DNA of 64,000 nucleotides from positions 8,134,001-8,198,000 of the forward strand of contig NW_018344004.1 of assembly GCF_002099425.1 (NCBI RefSeq), in the 5' to 3' direction. Positions 44,689-57,160 of this stretch are shown here, one piece after another. Position numbers and translations under genes: made by a program. The stretch is from Phascolarctos cinereus. Its lineage: Eukaryota > Chordata > Mammalia > Diprotodontia > Phascolarctidae. The notes beneath the pieces are model-generated. The model saw only the letters and a list, made by a program, of their open reading frames with translations. It searched no databases and was not told where the DNA came from. The first letter of the stretch is position 1. Each line of letters begins with the position of its first letter.

Positions 44689-45597
44689 CTAACTTTTAAG
44701 AAAAGGGTTTAATCAACATGGGCAAGCTCAGTGTTATTCTAGTACCATCTGTCCTTCTTGTCTGGGTTTTCTGGGAATTTTTAATCCTAGTTCTTAGACA
44801 TGGTTTCTCTATGTATGACCATGGTCAAATCATGTAACCCGATGAGACTTTGTACTAATAACCTCTGTGGTTGTTTCCAGCTTAAACTTTAGAGTGCACT
44901 ATCCTTAACACATATTTCCCTCTTGACTGTTTTAGTCCTTCACCTATGTGCAGTTTTGACCTTCTGAACCCCTTGGGACTAACTGGAATTACCTCCAGGG
45001 TAGTTACAGGATTGACTGGGTTTGAAAATCACCTCTATGTATTGCAGTCATCAAAATCTCATTGCTCTGCAGTTCCAGAAAGTGATTAACATTATGATTT
45101 TCATCTTTCTCATGCTATGGATAAAAAGAAATTATTTCATTCATTAGGGAACTAAGAAAAAAAGCAAGGTTACCAAACAACGAATAGCAATTTAGAAATT
45201 CAGAAGTAACATCAAAAAACATAACTGAATATGTATAACTTCAAGAATTATAATGAGTCAACAAAGAGTGTAAATTTAAATATATGTCATATATTTAAAA
45301 GATGCGTCTTTTAAAGGTGTTTTTCTGATGTGATCTTTTAAGAGACTTTTAAGATTACTAATATTTCTGAATTTTATTGGCTAAGCAAAATAATAATGAT
45401 ACTCTTAAGAGATATTCTAATATGCATGTGTGCCTAATATGTAGTCATATTTCCAATAAAAAGTTGATTCTTAAATATGATATAATAAATAAATGTTGTA
45501 TAACAAAACATCAGTCTATCTCCTCTCATACAATATTTGTATATCTGTTGTACACATCATTTTTTATCCAACATTACAGTTATCATATAAAAAAGTT
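44689..45597. other. Unassigned DNA
   Basis: No repeat, gene or RNA recognised. AT-rich from 45170. Confidence 0.4.
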
Positions 45598-45720
45598 CAC
45601 TTTATAAGCTCTTTGAGGACAAGGTCTATTTTTTTGTATATTTGTATCCTTAACTATAGTCAACATAGATTCTTTAACAAAATAGGCATTCATTAAATGT
45701 TTATATAATAAATGAAGGGA
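45598..45720 (+). repeat. L2 3'-end fragment
   Basis: 'ataagctctttgaggacaag', then 'ttgtatccttaactatag' and 'ggcattcattaaatgtttat' match the L2 3' terminus. Confidence 0.8.
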
Positions 45721-46030
45721 TGATCTTAGTATGTTTCCTTGGGTCATATTTGTTTACATTTTGAGAAACAAAATGTACTATATTTGTGACAATGATAAAA
45801 TTCTCAGAAATAACTGTAAGCCACTTCCCATGAACTTACCTTTTTCCTAAAAATATGTTTTAAAGTTTTCTTTTGTCAATTCATTAAATATGATCCCATT
45901 AAATCTTATTTTTTTTTCAAGCTAACCATCTAAGATCCTTCAAAAATTCCATGCGTGACATAATTGCTAGGCCCCAAATCCTAGTTATCCTGCAATAGAT
46001 ACTCTACTGTTTATTCTTATTATTTTTAAC

Positions 46031-46110
46031 ATGACTTAACTTACATAAAGTGCTTTCTAAATCTTAGGCACTACATAAATGCTAGTTTTTGTTCTTATTA
46101 TTAACATGTG
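46031..46110 (+). repeat. CORE-SINE 3' fragment
   Basis: 'aaagtgctttctaaatctta' and 'ctacataaatgctagttttt' with a TTATTA tail match the MIR3-like SINE 3' end. Confidence 0.7.
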
Positions 46111-46129
46111 CCAAGAATGAAATATGCTC

Positions 46130-46315
46130 TGGATGTTGTTGTACAATCTAGAAATAGTTTTGTAATGAGAGGACCTGACTTTGATTTTGGTTCTGTCAAC
46201 TGGAATTTCAATTAAGCTCGAAGTCTCAGGTTCCTCATCTGTAACATGAAAAATTTGGGCCACATGACCTCTGAGGTCCCATTTAGCTATTAATATGAGA
46301 TCTTGTAATTCTGAG
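46130..46315 (+). repeat. CORE-SINE variant
   Basis: 'ctcaggttcctcatctgtaa' and 'cacatgacctctgaggtccc' in order, the same tail type as 26745-26930. Confidence 0.75.
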
Positions 46316-46939
46316 TTTTAGTTCTTTGAAGCAAAAGAAGCTGTAAGTATCTAGTGCTGACATTTTTATTAAAAATTAATATGGCAAGATTTGATGCAGA
46401 AAAAATTGGTAGTTTGCTAACATCTTATTTGATAGTTTATTAATAACTTAACCTTAAATATTAATATGCTGAATTCACTCTTAAAATAGGAGAGTTGCAA
46501 AGTGAATTAAAAAAAAACCTAGAATTTTTCTGTGTTCAAGAAAAACATTTAAAACATCACTATTCATATACAAGTTAAATGGGGGGAGAAGTGGTATGCA
46601 GTTTTCAGCAGTAAATGGCACCACCACAAAAACTGAAGAACTCAGAAATAAATGAAATATTAAATACAACATTTAGCCAATCACAACATACAAGTATCTT
46701 AACTATTTTAGTGATTATATTAAATTGTTAGTCCATATTGATTTTGTCAACAAATGACATTTTCATACATGGTAGAATACCCAGAATCCCTACTAAAAAC
46801 TAATGACCTTTTAAGTATCTGTAACACCATATACCTTTAGTGCTCAATTATGTTCCATTTTAGAGTTTTAGTCAATTATTTTTGAATGGGTTAATATTAT
46901 CTTTACAATGAAATCTTATTGCTCAGAAGTGATTAATCC
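46316..46939. other. Unassigned DNA
   Basis: No repeat, gene or RNA recognised. Confidence 0.4.
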
Positions 46940-47065
46940 TTTGATTTTATAGACAGAAATTTGAGTCCTGAAGAGGTTAACTGTCTTGCCAAAATTCACA
47001 TAGCAGTTTACTGGGAGTTTTAAGATTCTTTTGAGTCAGACTTTAGATTCAGCATCATAAGTGCA
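46940..47065 (-). repeat. MIR fragment
   Basis: 'gacagaaatttgagtcctga', 'agaggttaactgtcttgcca' and 'attcacatagcagtttac' are reversed MIR blocks. Confidence 0.75.
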
Positions 47066-47084
47066 AAAAGCACTGCCTCCTGTA

Positions 47085-47255
47085 TCCAAAACCTGGGGTT
47101 GCATCCTGCATTCTGCTTTTCCTTTCTTCTATAATCTGGGCAAATAACTTAAAGTTGCATGGATCTCAGATTCCACACCTGTATAAAAAAGAGATTGGAT
47201 AAGATGGCCTCTGAAACCATTTTCAGATCTAAATCTATGATTCTTTGATGCTTCA
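47085..47255 (+). repeat. CORE-SINE variant
   Basis: 'ctgggcaaataacttaaagt', 'gattggataagatggcctct' and 'agatctaaatctatgattct'. The tail type is shared with 26745-26930. Confidence 0.8.
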
Positions 47256-47379
47256 ATAGCTAAAATCACAATGCTGTACTCATAGTGTATATTCAATGTA
47301 TTATTGACTGAGATTAATGAATTAACTCCTGTCAGCAATAGCTAAAGTGGCAACTGTGGAGCCTTCATCACATCCTGCT

Positions 47380-47462
47380 ACAGAGCTTTCCTTTTTTATA
47401 CCTGTAAAGCACTTAGCATAATGTTTGGCACATGGTAGGCACTTAATAAATGCTTATTTCCT
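47380..47462 (+). repeat. MIR/L2 3'-end fragment
   Basis: 'taaagcacttagcataatgt' and 'taggcacttaataaatgctt' match the shared 3' end of MIR and L2. Confidence 0.8.
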
Positions 47463-47834
47463 TCCCTTTCCCACTTTCTTTCAAATACCCACTATACCAG
47501 ACAAAATCATAAGTAAATTTCCTCTTAGATCCTCTTCCTCAAAAGCACCGATATTAGCCCCAGGCCATTCAAAGGAAAGTAGTTTCTGCGATGGTAGCCA
47601 AGTGTGGAAGTTGTATGACAAGAATTAACTGTTATCATAGAGAGAAAAAAAGTGAGAGAAAGATTAATAGTATCTAACATAGACTGTTTTACAGTGGATA
47701 TTCAGAGCATATGTAACAACTGAGTAATGTAATAAAGTGGAATCACAATTTCAGAATACTTCAGTGAATCAAACCTAATCATTATTTCTTACTTAAGCAT
47801 CTTTTTGGGGGAAGATGATATTAATGGGATAGCG

Positions 47835-47968
47835 TCATCTATCAATAAATTATTCTAAAGCACCTACTATATGCCAGGTACATGGTAGGCACTGGGGATA
47901 CAAATAGGAAGAATTGAAAAATAAATCTCTACTTCCCATGAGCTTACATTCTAATGGGGTAGACAAAT

Positions 47969-48014
<46 letters not shown>

Positions 48015-48140
48015 GCAAAACACAAGGTACTTTGGGAGAGATGACACCAACAGGTGGGGGCATCAGGAAATGTTTCATGCAGATGATGGTGCTTAATCTG
48101 TATCTTAAAAGAAAAGAGGACTTCTCAAACTGGAAGAGAA
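47835..48140 (-). repeat. L2 3'-end fragment with CA tract
   Basis: 'cacctactatatgccaggta', 'ggcactggggatacaaatag' and 'gagcttacattctaatgggg' are the reverse complement of the L2 3' end. A (CA)n tract at 47972-48008 has expanded inside it. Confidence 0.85.
47972..48008. repeat. (CA)n microsatellite
   Basis: About 18 CA units. Confidence 0.97.
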
Positions 48141-48144
48141 ATCC

Positions 48145-48292
48145 TCAATTTCTTTGATAAGGAACCTCAGGTCAAGTTGGAATTAGGGGATTTGCCCAAG
48201 ATCATATGAATAGTAGCCATCAGAGGCAGGATTTGAACCCCATGTCCTTTGACTCCAGAGCCAACGCACTTTCTGCAATACCATATGGACTT
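48145..48292 (-). repeat. MIR fragment
   Basis: 'ggaacctcaggtcaagttgg', 'gatttgcccaagatcatatg' and 'ggcaggatttgaaccccatg' in reversed MIR order. Confidence 0.85.
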
Positions 48293-49257
48293 AAGGCTTG
48301 ATTGCTTTTATTTTTATATTTTTAAAAATTATAGTAAAAGTATAGCGATGAAGAGGGAGAATACTGACAGTCAACCGTAATTCAAAGGATGTGGAAATAT
48401 GAATGACATGAGAAAAATAAAAGTAAAAACTGAGAAAAATAGCTTGTAAGTATGATATTTTGATAGCTCATTTGTAGGACACAATCAGAAAACGTTTCAT
48501 TTCCCTTAGGAGTGGTAATTCCACAATAGCTAGCTAAATGAATGCATGAATGAGTAAAAGAAGTCTGAGATGATCCTAGAAGTTCTATTTTAACAGATAA
48601 TTTTTAATGTATAACCTTGTGCCAAGATGGATAAAAAGGAGCAAAACTGACACATTTGTGATTCATCTTTTCTCTCAACACTCTTTGGTGTAGGAGGCAC
48701 TAATGTAGGATGACTAAAACATAGCAGGAATGAGAAAGAGGCAAAATGAAGTAATTCACATGAATACTTAATTAGCCCCTATAAAATGGAGAAATAACTT
48801 GTAATTGTATGAGGTCACTATTGATAACTAATGTAATCTGTAAATGTGAAGAAAAATTATCCATATTTGTACCAAATTGTGTCTTATGTTTAATTTCTCT
48901 TCTTATGAAATTCTGCAGTTCTTAGAGCATCTTATCCTTTTATTTCTCAGTTCTTATTTTTAACTGCATACATGTATTATTATTAGGAAGCAGCTGCCTC
49001 TGGAACCAAATGTCCCTAGATTCTTAAGTTGAGGGAGACATGTTATAGTCTCCTCATGAGGAGAAACAAAATCTGAAATTCACATCTCTATCAGTAGGTG
49101 CAGGGTTGTTACTCTCAGTATTAAGTATTGGGAATAAAATATCATTTTTCCAAGTCAAGAGGATTTGCTCAAATAAGTAGTTTTACAGCAAAAAGTTTGA
49201 GAGCCTTGCAGATTTGCTCAAAGAATCCTCAAACACTCTTGGGTTATTAATATTTTC
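48293..49257. other. Non-repetitive intergenic DNA
   Basis: About 960 bp with no recognised repeat, gene or RNA. Confidence 0.4.
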
Positions 49258-49445
49258 TATGTCACAGAACCTTTGCCAGGCCGGTGAAGACTATGGAATT
49301 CTCAGAATAGTGTTTATAAATACAAAAAATGAACACATAGGATTACAAAGGAAACCTATTACATTGAAATAAAGATGTCTTTTTCCCCATCGAAGTTCGT
49401 GGACCTTCTGAAATCCATAATGGTATTTGCCCCAAGTTAAGGACT
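49258..49445 (+). repeat. hAT-type miniature transposon copy
   Basis: 'attctcagaatagtgtttat', 'cacataggattacaaaggaa' and the reversed end 'ccaagttaaggactcataa' match the family at 3771-3945 and 25246-25415. Terminal repeats are weak. Confidence 0.65.
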
Positions 49446-49514
49446 CATAATCTAACAGAACTGCTGAGTCTTTGTTTAAGGAACTCTTACCTTCAAGAAG
49501 CCCATGAGAATAAC

Positions 49515-49600
49515 AAGAGACCCATAGATATAGAGCTGGAAACGACCTTAGAGGTCATTTTGTATGACTTTCATTTTACGTTTCAGGAACCTAAAGGCTA
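49515..49600 (-). repeat. CR1/L3 3'-end fragment
   Basis: 'tagagctggaaacgacctta' and 'gaggtcattttgtatgactt' match the reversed CR1/L3 end. Confidence 0.65.
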
Positions 49601-49624
49601 AGGATATGAGCAATGGCAGGCCGA

Positions 49625-49805
49625 GTTTATAGTGGAAAGAGTGCTGGATTTTGGTCAAAGGTCATATCTGAATGCCAGCTTCACTCTTTATTACCTATAT
49701 TAACATGGATAAATCACTTTAACCTCTCTTCTCCTCAGATCCTCAATTATAAAATGAGGATGATGACTTAAATGAATCCTCTGTTGTGTCTAAGTCTGTG
49801 ACCTA
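49625..49805 (+). repeat. CORE-SINE variant
   Basis: 'agtggaaagagtgctggatt', 'cctcaattataaaatgagga' and 'ctaagtctgtgacctac' in SINE order. Confidence 0.75.
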
Positions 49806-49814
49806 CAATAAATA

Positions 49815-50830
49815 CAATTACACAAATATTTGTTAATGACTACTATATTGAAGGCAAAGTTCTGGGGATGCAAAGAAAGAAATCAAGAGAATCATTTCAA
49901 AACATTCATTTGAACTATATATTTTAGAAACAAGGAGAATATGGTGGGTCCTCAGTAATATAAAGTGTTTCTAATCAGATTTTTTATTTCAGCACTATCC
50001 CTGCATTTTTTCACCTCAACAATTGCTTTGAACATATATTAAACATATATTTGTGCCAGACATTGCAGGTGCAAAGGTGAAAATAGCTGCATCTGACCTT
50101 AAAATCAAATGAAGAAGTACAAATAAATGTGACATCAAATAGAATGTGACCAGGTTAAAGATGGATCTTAGAGGAAGTGGTAGGAAAATGGGGAAGGAGA
50201 AATTACTTTCAGCTGGGTCTGTGGGAGTGGGACAGAGAAGGTTCCATGGAAGTAGAAGCACCTGAACTGACCTTGAAAGAACATAATTTCAATATGCAGA
50301 CATGCGAAGCAATGCATGCCATTTATGAGATATGTGGCCTGCAGGAATGCATGGAAATAGAAGAGGACGAGATGCATTCTGTGACCAAATATATTTGAGT
50401 TTGTTTAGAATGTAAACTGTAGTTTGACTGGAAGGGAAATATTATGAAATAAAGCTGAGTAGGTGAATAGGAGACATATTTCTGAGGAACAAAAGTGACA
50501 GCTTAAGGAGTTTGCATTTTTTCTAGAATAATTAAAGAACTGCTGAATTTTTTCCCTTTTTTTTCTTAATCAGGGGAGTGACATTGTTGAAAACCTGTAT
50601 ATTAGGAAGCTTGTTTAGACAGCTTTTAAAATAACAGATTAGAGAAAGGGGGACTGAAGGAAGGGAGGATGGTTAGGATGTGATTATAGCCCAGGTAAGA
50701 GACAAGGAAGACCTGAGCTACTGTTGTGGCAATGAGAGTAATCTGAGAGGAGGGGGCAGTTATGAAAGATACCATGAGCAATTAGTTGGAGGTGTTGTGT
50801 GTGGAAATGGGAAGGGTAAAGGAAAAAGAT
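49815..50830 (-). repeat. L2 LINE 3' portion
   Basis: Reverse-complement L2 blocks run from 'actactatattgaaggcaaa' near 49839 through 'aatcaggggagtgacattgt' near 50568 to 'gcccaggtaagagacaagga' and 'gtggcaatgagagtaatctg' near 50710-50740. Open frames here on either strand are by-products of the repeat. Confidence 0.8.
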
Positions 50831-51081
50831 TTTGTTAGGCTTTTGTTAGGCTTTTGAAAGGCTAATATTCTCTCAGCTTTATTTTAATGATGCCAGCACT
50901 TAAAATAAGTCCATTCCTTTTCATCTCAAAGGTTGGAATTGTCTTTTTCTAGCATAGGAAATCTCCTCCTGCCTCTCTCTTATTTTATAACTAAATCTGA
51001 ATAATAAGTCAACCAGAAAACAATGTGAGTTTGTCCTAGGAAATTGTTTTTTGTATAAAAAGGCTTAAGACAGAAAGTAAA

Positions 51082-51745
51082 TCACTACTAGCTCTGTATC
51101 CCAAAAAGATCAAAGAAAAAGGACATATATGTACAAAAATATATATAGCAACTCTTTCTTCTTTTTGTGATGGCAAAGAATTGGAAATTGAAGGGGTGCT
51201 TATCAATTGTGGAATGGTTGAACAAGTTGAGGGTTATGATTGAAGTGGAATACTATGGTCCTATAAGAAATGATGAGTAGGATACTTTCAGAAAAAAAAA
51301 CACCTAGGAAGACTTCTATGAACTGATGCAAAGTGAATTGAACAGAACTAGGATGACATTGTGCACAGTAATAACAATATTGTAACAATGATCAACTGTG
51401 AATGACGGCTATTTTTAGCAATACAATGATACAAGACAATTGCAAAGGACTTATAAATACTATCTACCAGGGCCAGGGAGTGGAGAGCAGGGGAGGAGAG
51501 GGAATTGTTGAAGTCTGAATGCAGATCAAAGCATACTTTTTAAACCTAATTTTTGTTCTGCATTTTCTTTTGCAACATGTCTAATATTAAATTGTATTTT
51601 GCATTTCACAGGTATAATTTATATAAAATTTCTTGCCTTCTCAAGAGGGGAGAAAGGGATGAAGGGAGAGATTTTGGAACTAAAAATTTTTTAAAAGAAA
51701 AGGGTTTTTTTTTACATGTAATTGAGAAAAAATAAATTTTAAAAA
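51082..51745 (+). repeat. 5'-truncated L1 with target duplication
   Basis: A 664-bp L1 tail with ORF2 end ('tggaatactatggtcctata', 'gaacagaactaggatgacat') and 3' UTR plus A-rich end. A 14-bp duplication 'agacagaaagtaaa' flanks it (51068-51081 and 51746-51759). Confidence 0.95.
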
Positions 51746-51759
51746 AGACAGAAAGTAAA

Positions 51760-52279
51760 CACTGATTAAGGAAAAGCAAAACAATACAAAAAGACAGAAG
51801 TTTCCAAACCCCTCTCTTGTCTCCTGAATCCATCTAATAGGGTTAAATAGAAAGGAAAGATCAGAGTGAATGATTCAGATGGTAAATAGGAAGCAGCAGG
51901 CTTTAAAAGAGGAGAAGAAAGGCATTGTGGCTTGTTCACAATTGGTTGCCCTCTGCTTAACCCAACTTTCCATTTGTCTAGTGTGCTTTCTTGGCCCTAA
52001 TAATCAGTAAATCATTCCGGGGACAGTCTAACCCATTCCATTTCCATGGTCTCTGTTTGTATGCAACCATATTAATCTCCCCATATCCTCCTACTTGATT
52101 TGCTCTTGGTTCATCTACCTCTTCACAAAAGAAGGCAGAAAAGCTCAGGTGTCCGAATATTATTTATCTAATGGTGCATGTCCCTTTTCCTAAGTCACTC
52201 TTTCCCCTTGGGGAGTATGCATAAATGGATTTACACAATAGCACATTAAACATGGAAGGCAGTCTTTGGAATTAGGAGA
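51760..52279. other. Unassigned DNA
   Basis: No repeat, gene or RNA recognised. Confidence 0.4.
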
Positions 52280-52475
52280 CCTGATATCTCATCTATTCAC
52301 TCCAGCAACTTCAATCATCACATTTACTTTGATCACCCCAAGAGGTGTATCACACTCGGAATTCTCCATTGAGAATTTCAATCCTTCTAAATGATTATTG
52401 GACATTTCTACCTGGATGTTTGCCAGTACCTAAAAGTCAATATGTCTAATCATTTTCATGGCATAATAGATAAAA
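52280..52475 (+). repeat. L2 ORF2 fragment (tentative)
   Basis: 'ttggacatttctacctggat' followed by 'gtcaatatgtctaatcattt' resembles the L2 block gacatctccacctggatgtc...aacatgtcc. Confidence 0.55.
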
Positions 52476-54729
52476 TCACTAAAAGTGACAATGTGGAAAG
52501 GGAAGAGAAATAAGAAAATGAAAGAGTAGAAAAGAGTATTCTTAACCTTATTTGTTTCCTTCCCCCAACAAAAAAAAAATGGATCCCCTTTAACAGTCTG
52601 GTGTGATAAGGTATCAATAAAAGTTGAATAGGAGGATTGCTATACTGTGGTGAAGGTCCATTTGAGGCAACCTGGCATTTTACTGTAGGGCCACTGTAAG
52701 AAGGGTTTGGTGATTTCCTTTGGTAATCTTTTACAGATCAAGACGAACAGTAGAAAAGGCACTTGATGGGCCTTATCTTCAATTAAAGTATAAGCAGTTA
52801 AAAGGCAAAGAGAGGAAGGAATCAAGGGTGGTAGAAGAAATGAATTTTTATAATATCCCTCTCTCACCTCCCCTCTCCCCAAGATGCCATGTAATCTGAT
52901 ATAGGCTATACATGTATAATCCTAGTACATATATTTCCACATTAATCATATTCTGAAGGAAGAATCAGAACAAAAGGGAAAAAAAAACATGAGAAAGAAA
53001 AAAAAAGAGAAAATAGTACACTGCAATTTGTATTCAGATTCCATAGTTCTTTCTCTGGATGTGGATAGTATTTTCCATTGTGAGTCTTTTGGAATTGTCT
53101 TACATCATTGTATTACTGAGAAGAGCTAAGTCTATCAAAGTTGGTCATCACACAATGTTGCTGTTATGGTGTACAGTGTTCTCTTGCTTCTGCTCACTTC
53201 ACTCAGCATCGGTTCCTGTAAGTCTTTCCAGGTTGCTCATCTGCTTGCTCATCATTTCTTATAGAACACTAATATTCCATTGCATTCATATACCACAACT
53301 TGTTCAGATATTGCCCAATTAATGGGCATTTCTTCAATTTCCATTTTTTTGCCACCACAAAAAGAGATGCTATGAATATTTTTGTATATGTAGGTCTTTT
53401 TCCCTTCTTTTGATCTCTTTGGGATACAGACCTAGTAGGGGTATTGCTAGATCAAAGGGTATACACAATTTAATTATTCTTTGGGTATAGTTCCGAATTA
53501 TTCTCTAGAATGGTTGGATCAGTTCACAACTCCACCAGCAGTGCATTGGTATCCCAATTTTCCAACACCTTCTCCAACATTTGTCATTTTCCTTTTCTGT
53601 CATATTAGTCAATCTGACAGGTGTGAAGTGGTACCTCAGAGTTGTTTTAATTTGCATTTCTCCAATCAATAGTGATTTAGAGTATTTTTTCATATGACTA
53701 TAGATAACTTTAATTTCTTCATCTGAAAGCAGCCTTTTCATGTCCTTTAACCATATATCAATTGGGGAATGACTTGTATTCTTAAATATTTGACTCAGTT
53801 CTCTATATTTGAGAAATGAGGTCTGTATAGAAACACTTCTTGCAAAAAAAAAAATGTTTCCCAGATTTCTGCTGGGAAGGTCCTTTTCTAATCTTGGTTA
53901 TATTTGGTTTGTCTTTGCAAAACTTTTTAAATTTAATCTAAAAAAAATTATGTATTTGGCATTTCATAATGCTCACTATCTCTTGTTTGGTCATAAATTT
54001 GTCCCTTTTCCATTGATCTGACAGGTATATCTGACAGTCTAAATCATGTACCCAGTATGACTTTTTGTTGGTATACAGTGTGAGATGTTGGTCTATGTCT
54101 AGTTTCTGCCATGCTGTTTTCCAATTTTCCCAGCAGTTTTTGTCAAATAGTGAGTTCTTATCCCAGAAGCTGGAGTCTTTGGATTTATCAAGCAGCAGAT
54201 TATTATGGTAATTTACTACTGTTTTCCTTCTAATCTTGGTTGCATTTGATTTTTTTATTCAAAAACTTTTAAAATTCAATCTAATCAAAATTATCCTTTT
54301 GTATTTCATAATGCTCTCTGTCTCTTGTTTGATCATAAATTCTTCCCTTCTCCATAGATTTTTGTTTTATTAGTTCAATAGTTTTCTTACTTTCAATTTT
54401 ATTAATTTTTCCTTTGACTTTTCTAAAATGGAGTTATTTTCAGAATTTCCAATTTGATGTTTAATTGGGAATTCTTAATTTGTTTTTTTCGTACCTTTTT
54501 TAGTTGCTTGCCCAATTCATTGATCTACTCTTTCTCTTATTTTATTGATGTAAGCATTTAGAGATATAAAATTTCTCCTAAGAACTGCTTTGGCTGCATC
54601 CCAAGAATTTTGGTACATTGTCTCATAATTGTCAGTCTCTTTAATGAAATTATTGATTGTTTATATGATTTGTTGCTCATTCTTTAGGATTAGATTAATT
54701 AATTTCCAATTAATTTTTAATCTATCTTT

Positions 54730-55430
54730 TCATGGCACTTTATTATACGTAATTTTTATTATATCATGATCTAAAAAGGTTGCATTTAATATTTCTGCCT
54801 TTTTGCATTGGATCATGAGGTTTTTATCCCCTAATACATGGCCAATTTTTCTGTAGGCTCCATGTACCACTGAGAAAAAGATATGTTCCTTTCTATCTCC
54901 ATTCAATTTTCTCCAGAGGTCTATCATAGCTAACTTTTCTAATATTCTATTCACCTCCTTAACTTCTTTCTTGTTTTTTTTTTTTGTGGTTAGATTTATC
55001 TATTTCTGAGGGGGGAGGTTGAGGTCCCCCACTAGTACAGTTTTAGCATCTATTTCCTCCTGTAACTTATTTAACTTCTCCTTTAGAAATTTGGTTGCTA
55101 TAGAATTTGGTACATATATTTTTAGTATTGATATTGCTTCATTTTTTATGGTACCTTTTCGCACGATATAGTTTCCTTCCTTGTCTTGTTTAATTAAGTC
55201 TGTTTTTGCTTTTGCTTTATTTGAGATCAAGATTACTATCCCTGCTTTTTTTTTTTACTTCAGCTGAAGCATAATATATTTTGCTTCAGCCTTTTACCTT
55301 TACTCTGTGTGTGTCTCTCTATTTTGAAGTTTCTTGTAAACAGCATATTGTAGGATTCTGGTTTTTAATCCACTCTGCTGTATGATTCCATTTTATGGGA
55401 AATTTCATCCCATTCACATTCACAGTTATG
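54730..55430 (-). pseudogene. L1 ORF2 endonuclease fragment
   Basis: The L1 endonuclease nicks target DNA during insertion. Pieces in order: the N-terminal NVNG-type start near 55430 with LQETS, a frame at 55000-55230 (IYVPNSIATKFLKEKLNKL, then LVGDLNLP, the metal-binding GD-N region), and a frame at 54730-54954 (MIDLWRKLNG, FFSVVHGAYRKIGHVLG, which has GHVLG where DHILG is usual). Breaks between the pieces make it non-functional. Confidence 0.85.
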
Positions 55431-55467
55431 ACTGCTAACTGTGTATTTCCTCCATCCTATTTTCTCC

Positions 55468-55468
55468 C

Positions 55469-55502
<34 letters not shown>
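55468..55502 (+). repeat. (TC)n microsatellite in L1 inter-ORF spacer
   Basis: About 16 TC units. Confidence 0.97.
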
Positions 55503-55504
<2 letters not shown>

Positions 55505-56459
55505 GTAACACTGTCCCTCCTCACCAGTGTTTTGCCTCTGACCACTGTCACTGTGTCCCTCAATCTGCCCTCCCTTCTCTTAGTACGTCCCCCTTTTGTT
55601 ATTCCCTTCCCCTCTTAATTACCAATAGGGTTAGACAGAATTCTTTATCAACTGACTGTGTTTGTTATTCCCTCTTTGAGCCAATTTTGATGTGAGTAAT
55701 ATTCAAACAATGCTTACCCCACTTCCTTCTTTCCAGCTACTGTATTAGGTCTTTCATGCCTCTTCATGTGATAAATGTACTCCATTCTGCCTCCCCCTTC
55801 TTCTCTCAGTAAAATCTTTGTTTTCACTCTTTCTTTTTTTGTATCACCACATCAGAGTCAACCTATACCCACACCCTCATTCTATGTATACTCCTTTTAA
55901 CTGTCCTAATAGAGGTATAGTTCTTAAAAGTTACAAGCATTATCTTGGCATGTAGGGAGATAAACCATTTAACCTTATTGAATAATGTTTTGTTTTTCTT
56001 CCCTGTTTAACTTTTTATGCTACTCTTTAATCTTGTCTTTAAAGATTTAATTTTCTGTTGAGCTCTGGTCCTTTCATCAGGAATGACTAAAAGTCCCCTA
56101 TTTCATTAATATCCATCTTTTCCCCTCAAAGATTATGCTCAATTTTGCTGGGTAGTTGATTCTTTGATATAATCCAAGCTCCTTTGCCTTCAGGAATACA
56201 ATATTCCAAGCCCTCTAATCCTTTAATATAGAAGTTTCTAAGTCCCATGTAATCCTGACTGTGGCTCCTTGATATTTAAATTGTTTTTTTTTCCTGGGTT
56301 CTTGCAGTATTTTCCTCTTTACCTGATACTTTTGAATTTGACTGAAATATTCCTTGGAGTTTTTAATTTTGGGATATCTTTGAAGGAATTTACTTTGTGG
56401 TGAAGCTCCCTGATGGCTATCAGTTGAGTTTCCAGAATCACCTTGAGACAACAACAATC

Positions 56460-57118
56460 AAGTAGTTGGGAACTCTTGGTAAAATCACAATTAGAACTTT
56501 GGCCTCTAATCAAGCTTGCTTTCTTTCTTTGTCTTCCCTCTATCCACATAGAATATCATACCCTTACCTGAGAGTGCTCTGCCTATAGGAATGTAAATTT
56601 TGATTGCTGAAACCTTTTTTTTTTCCAGGCACTCATTTACTGGCCAACAGTAGGTCCCAGGCCAAGCCCCACTTAGTCATCCTTTGGGCCCTGATTAGCT
56701 TAGAGTAAATGCAAATAGTAATTCTTTTCATTTTGTTCAGAAACCCTGAGGGTCTTTCCTTCCCAGATTGATTTTTTTTTAAACTAGGGTAAAGAGGCCA
56801 TTTTCTGCCTAATTTCTTACTTAGCCTTAATTACTGAATGGGTGTTGCTTCAGTCAAACTGAGACTTGGGAAAGACTTTAGCTTAATAAGGCCAAGGTCT
56901 CCCACTACATCTGGGGCCATCTCCAGTCATCCTGATCTGTATCTTGCCAATGGACACAGATGGCTCCATAGGAGAAAGTGAGGCTGGTGACTTTGCACAA
57001 ACTCCCTCACTTAAATCCAACTCAGTTGCATGTCATGGCATTTCCTCCCTGATGTCATGATCTTCTTTGAGAACCAAGGACAAACAACAGTAACTTTGCT
57101 ATGGAGGTAACAACCACA

Positions 57119-57150
<32 letters not shown>

Positions 57151-57160
57151 ACAACAAAAA
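56460..57160 (+). repeat. Marsupial SINE-like repeat in L1, with CAG/CAA tail
   Basis: The longest copy of the family at 26150-26640. It has blocks 'gagagtgctctgcctatagg', 'ccaaggtctcccactacatc', 'ggctggtgactttgcacaaa' and the end 'gaaccaaggacaaacaacag'. The tail includes seven AGC units then five CAA units (57123-57158). Confidence 0.75.
57123..57158 (+). repeat. (AGC)7(CAA)5 trinucleotide repeat
   Basis: Pure trinucleotide tract at the SINE-like tail. Confidence 0.97.
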
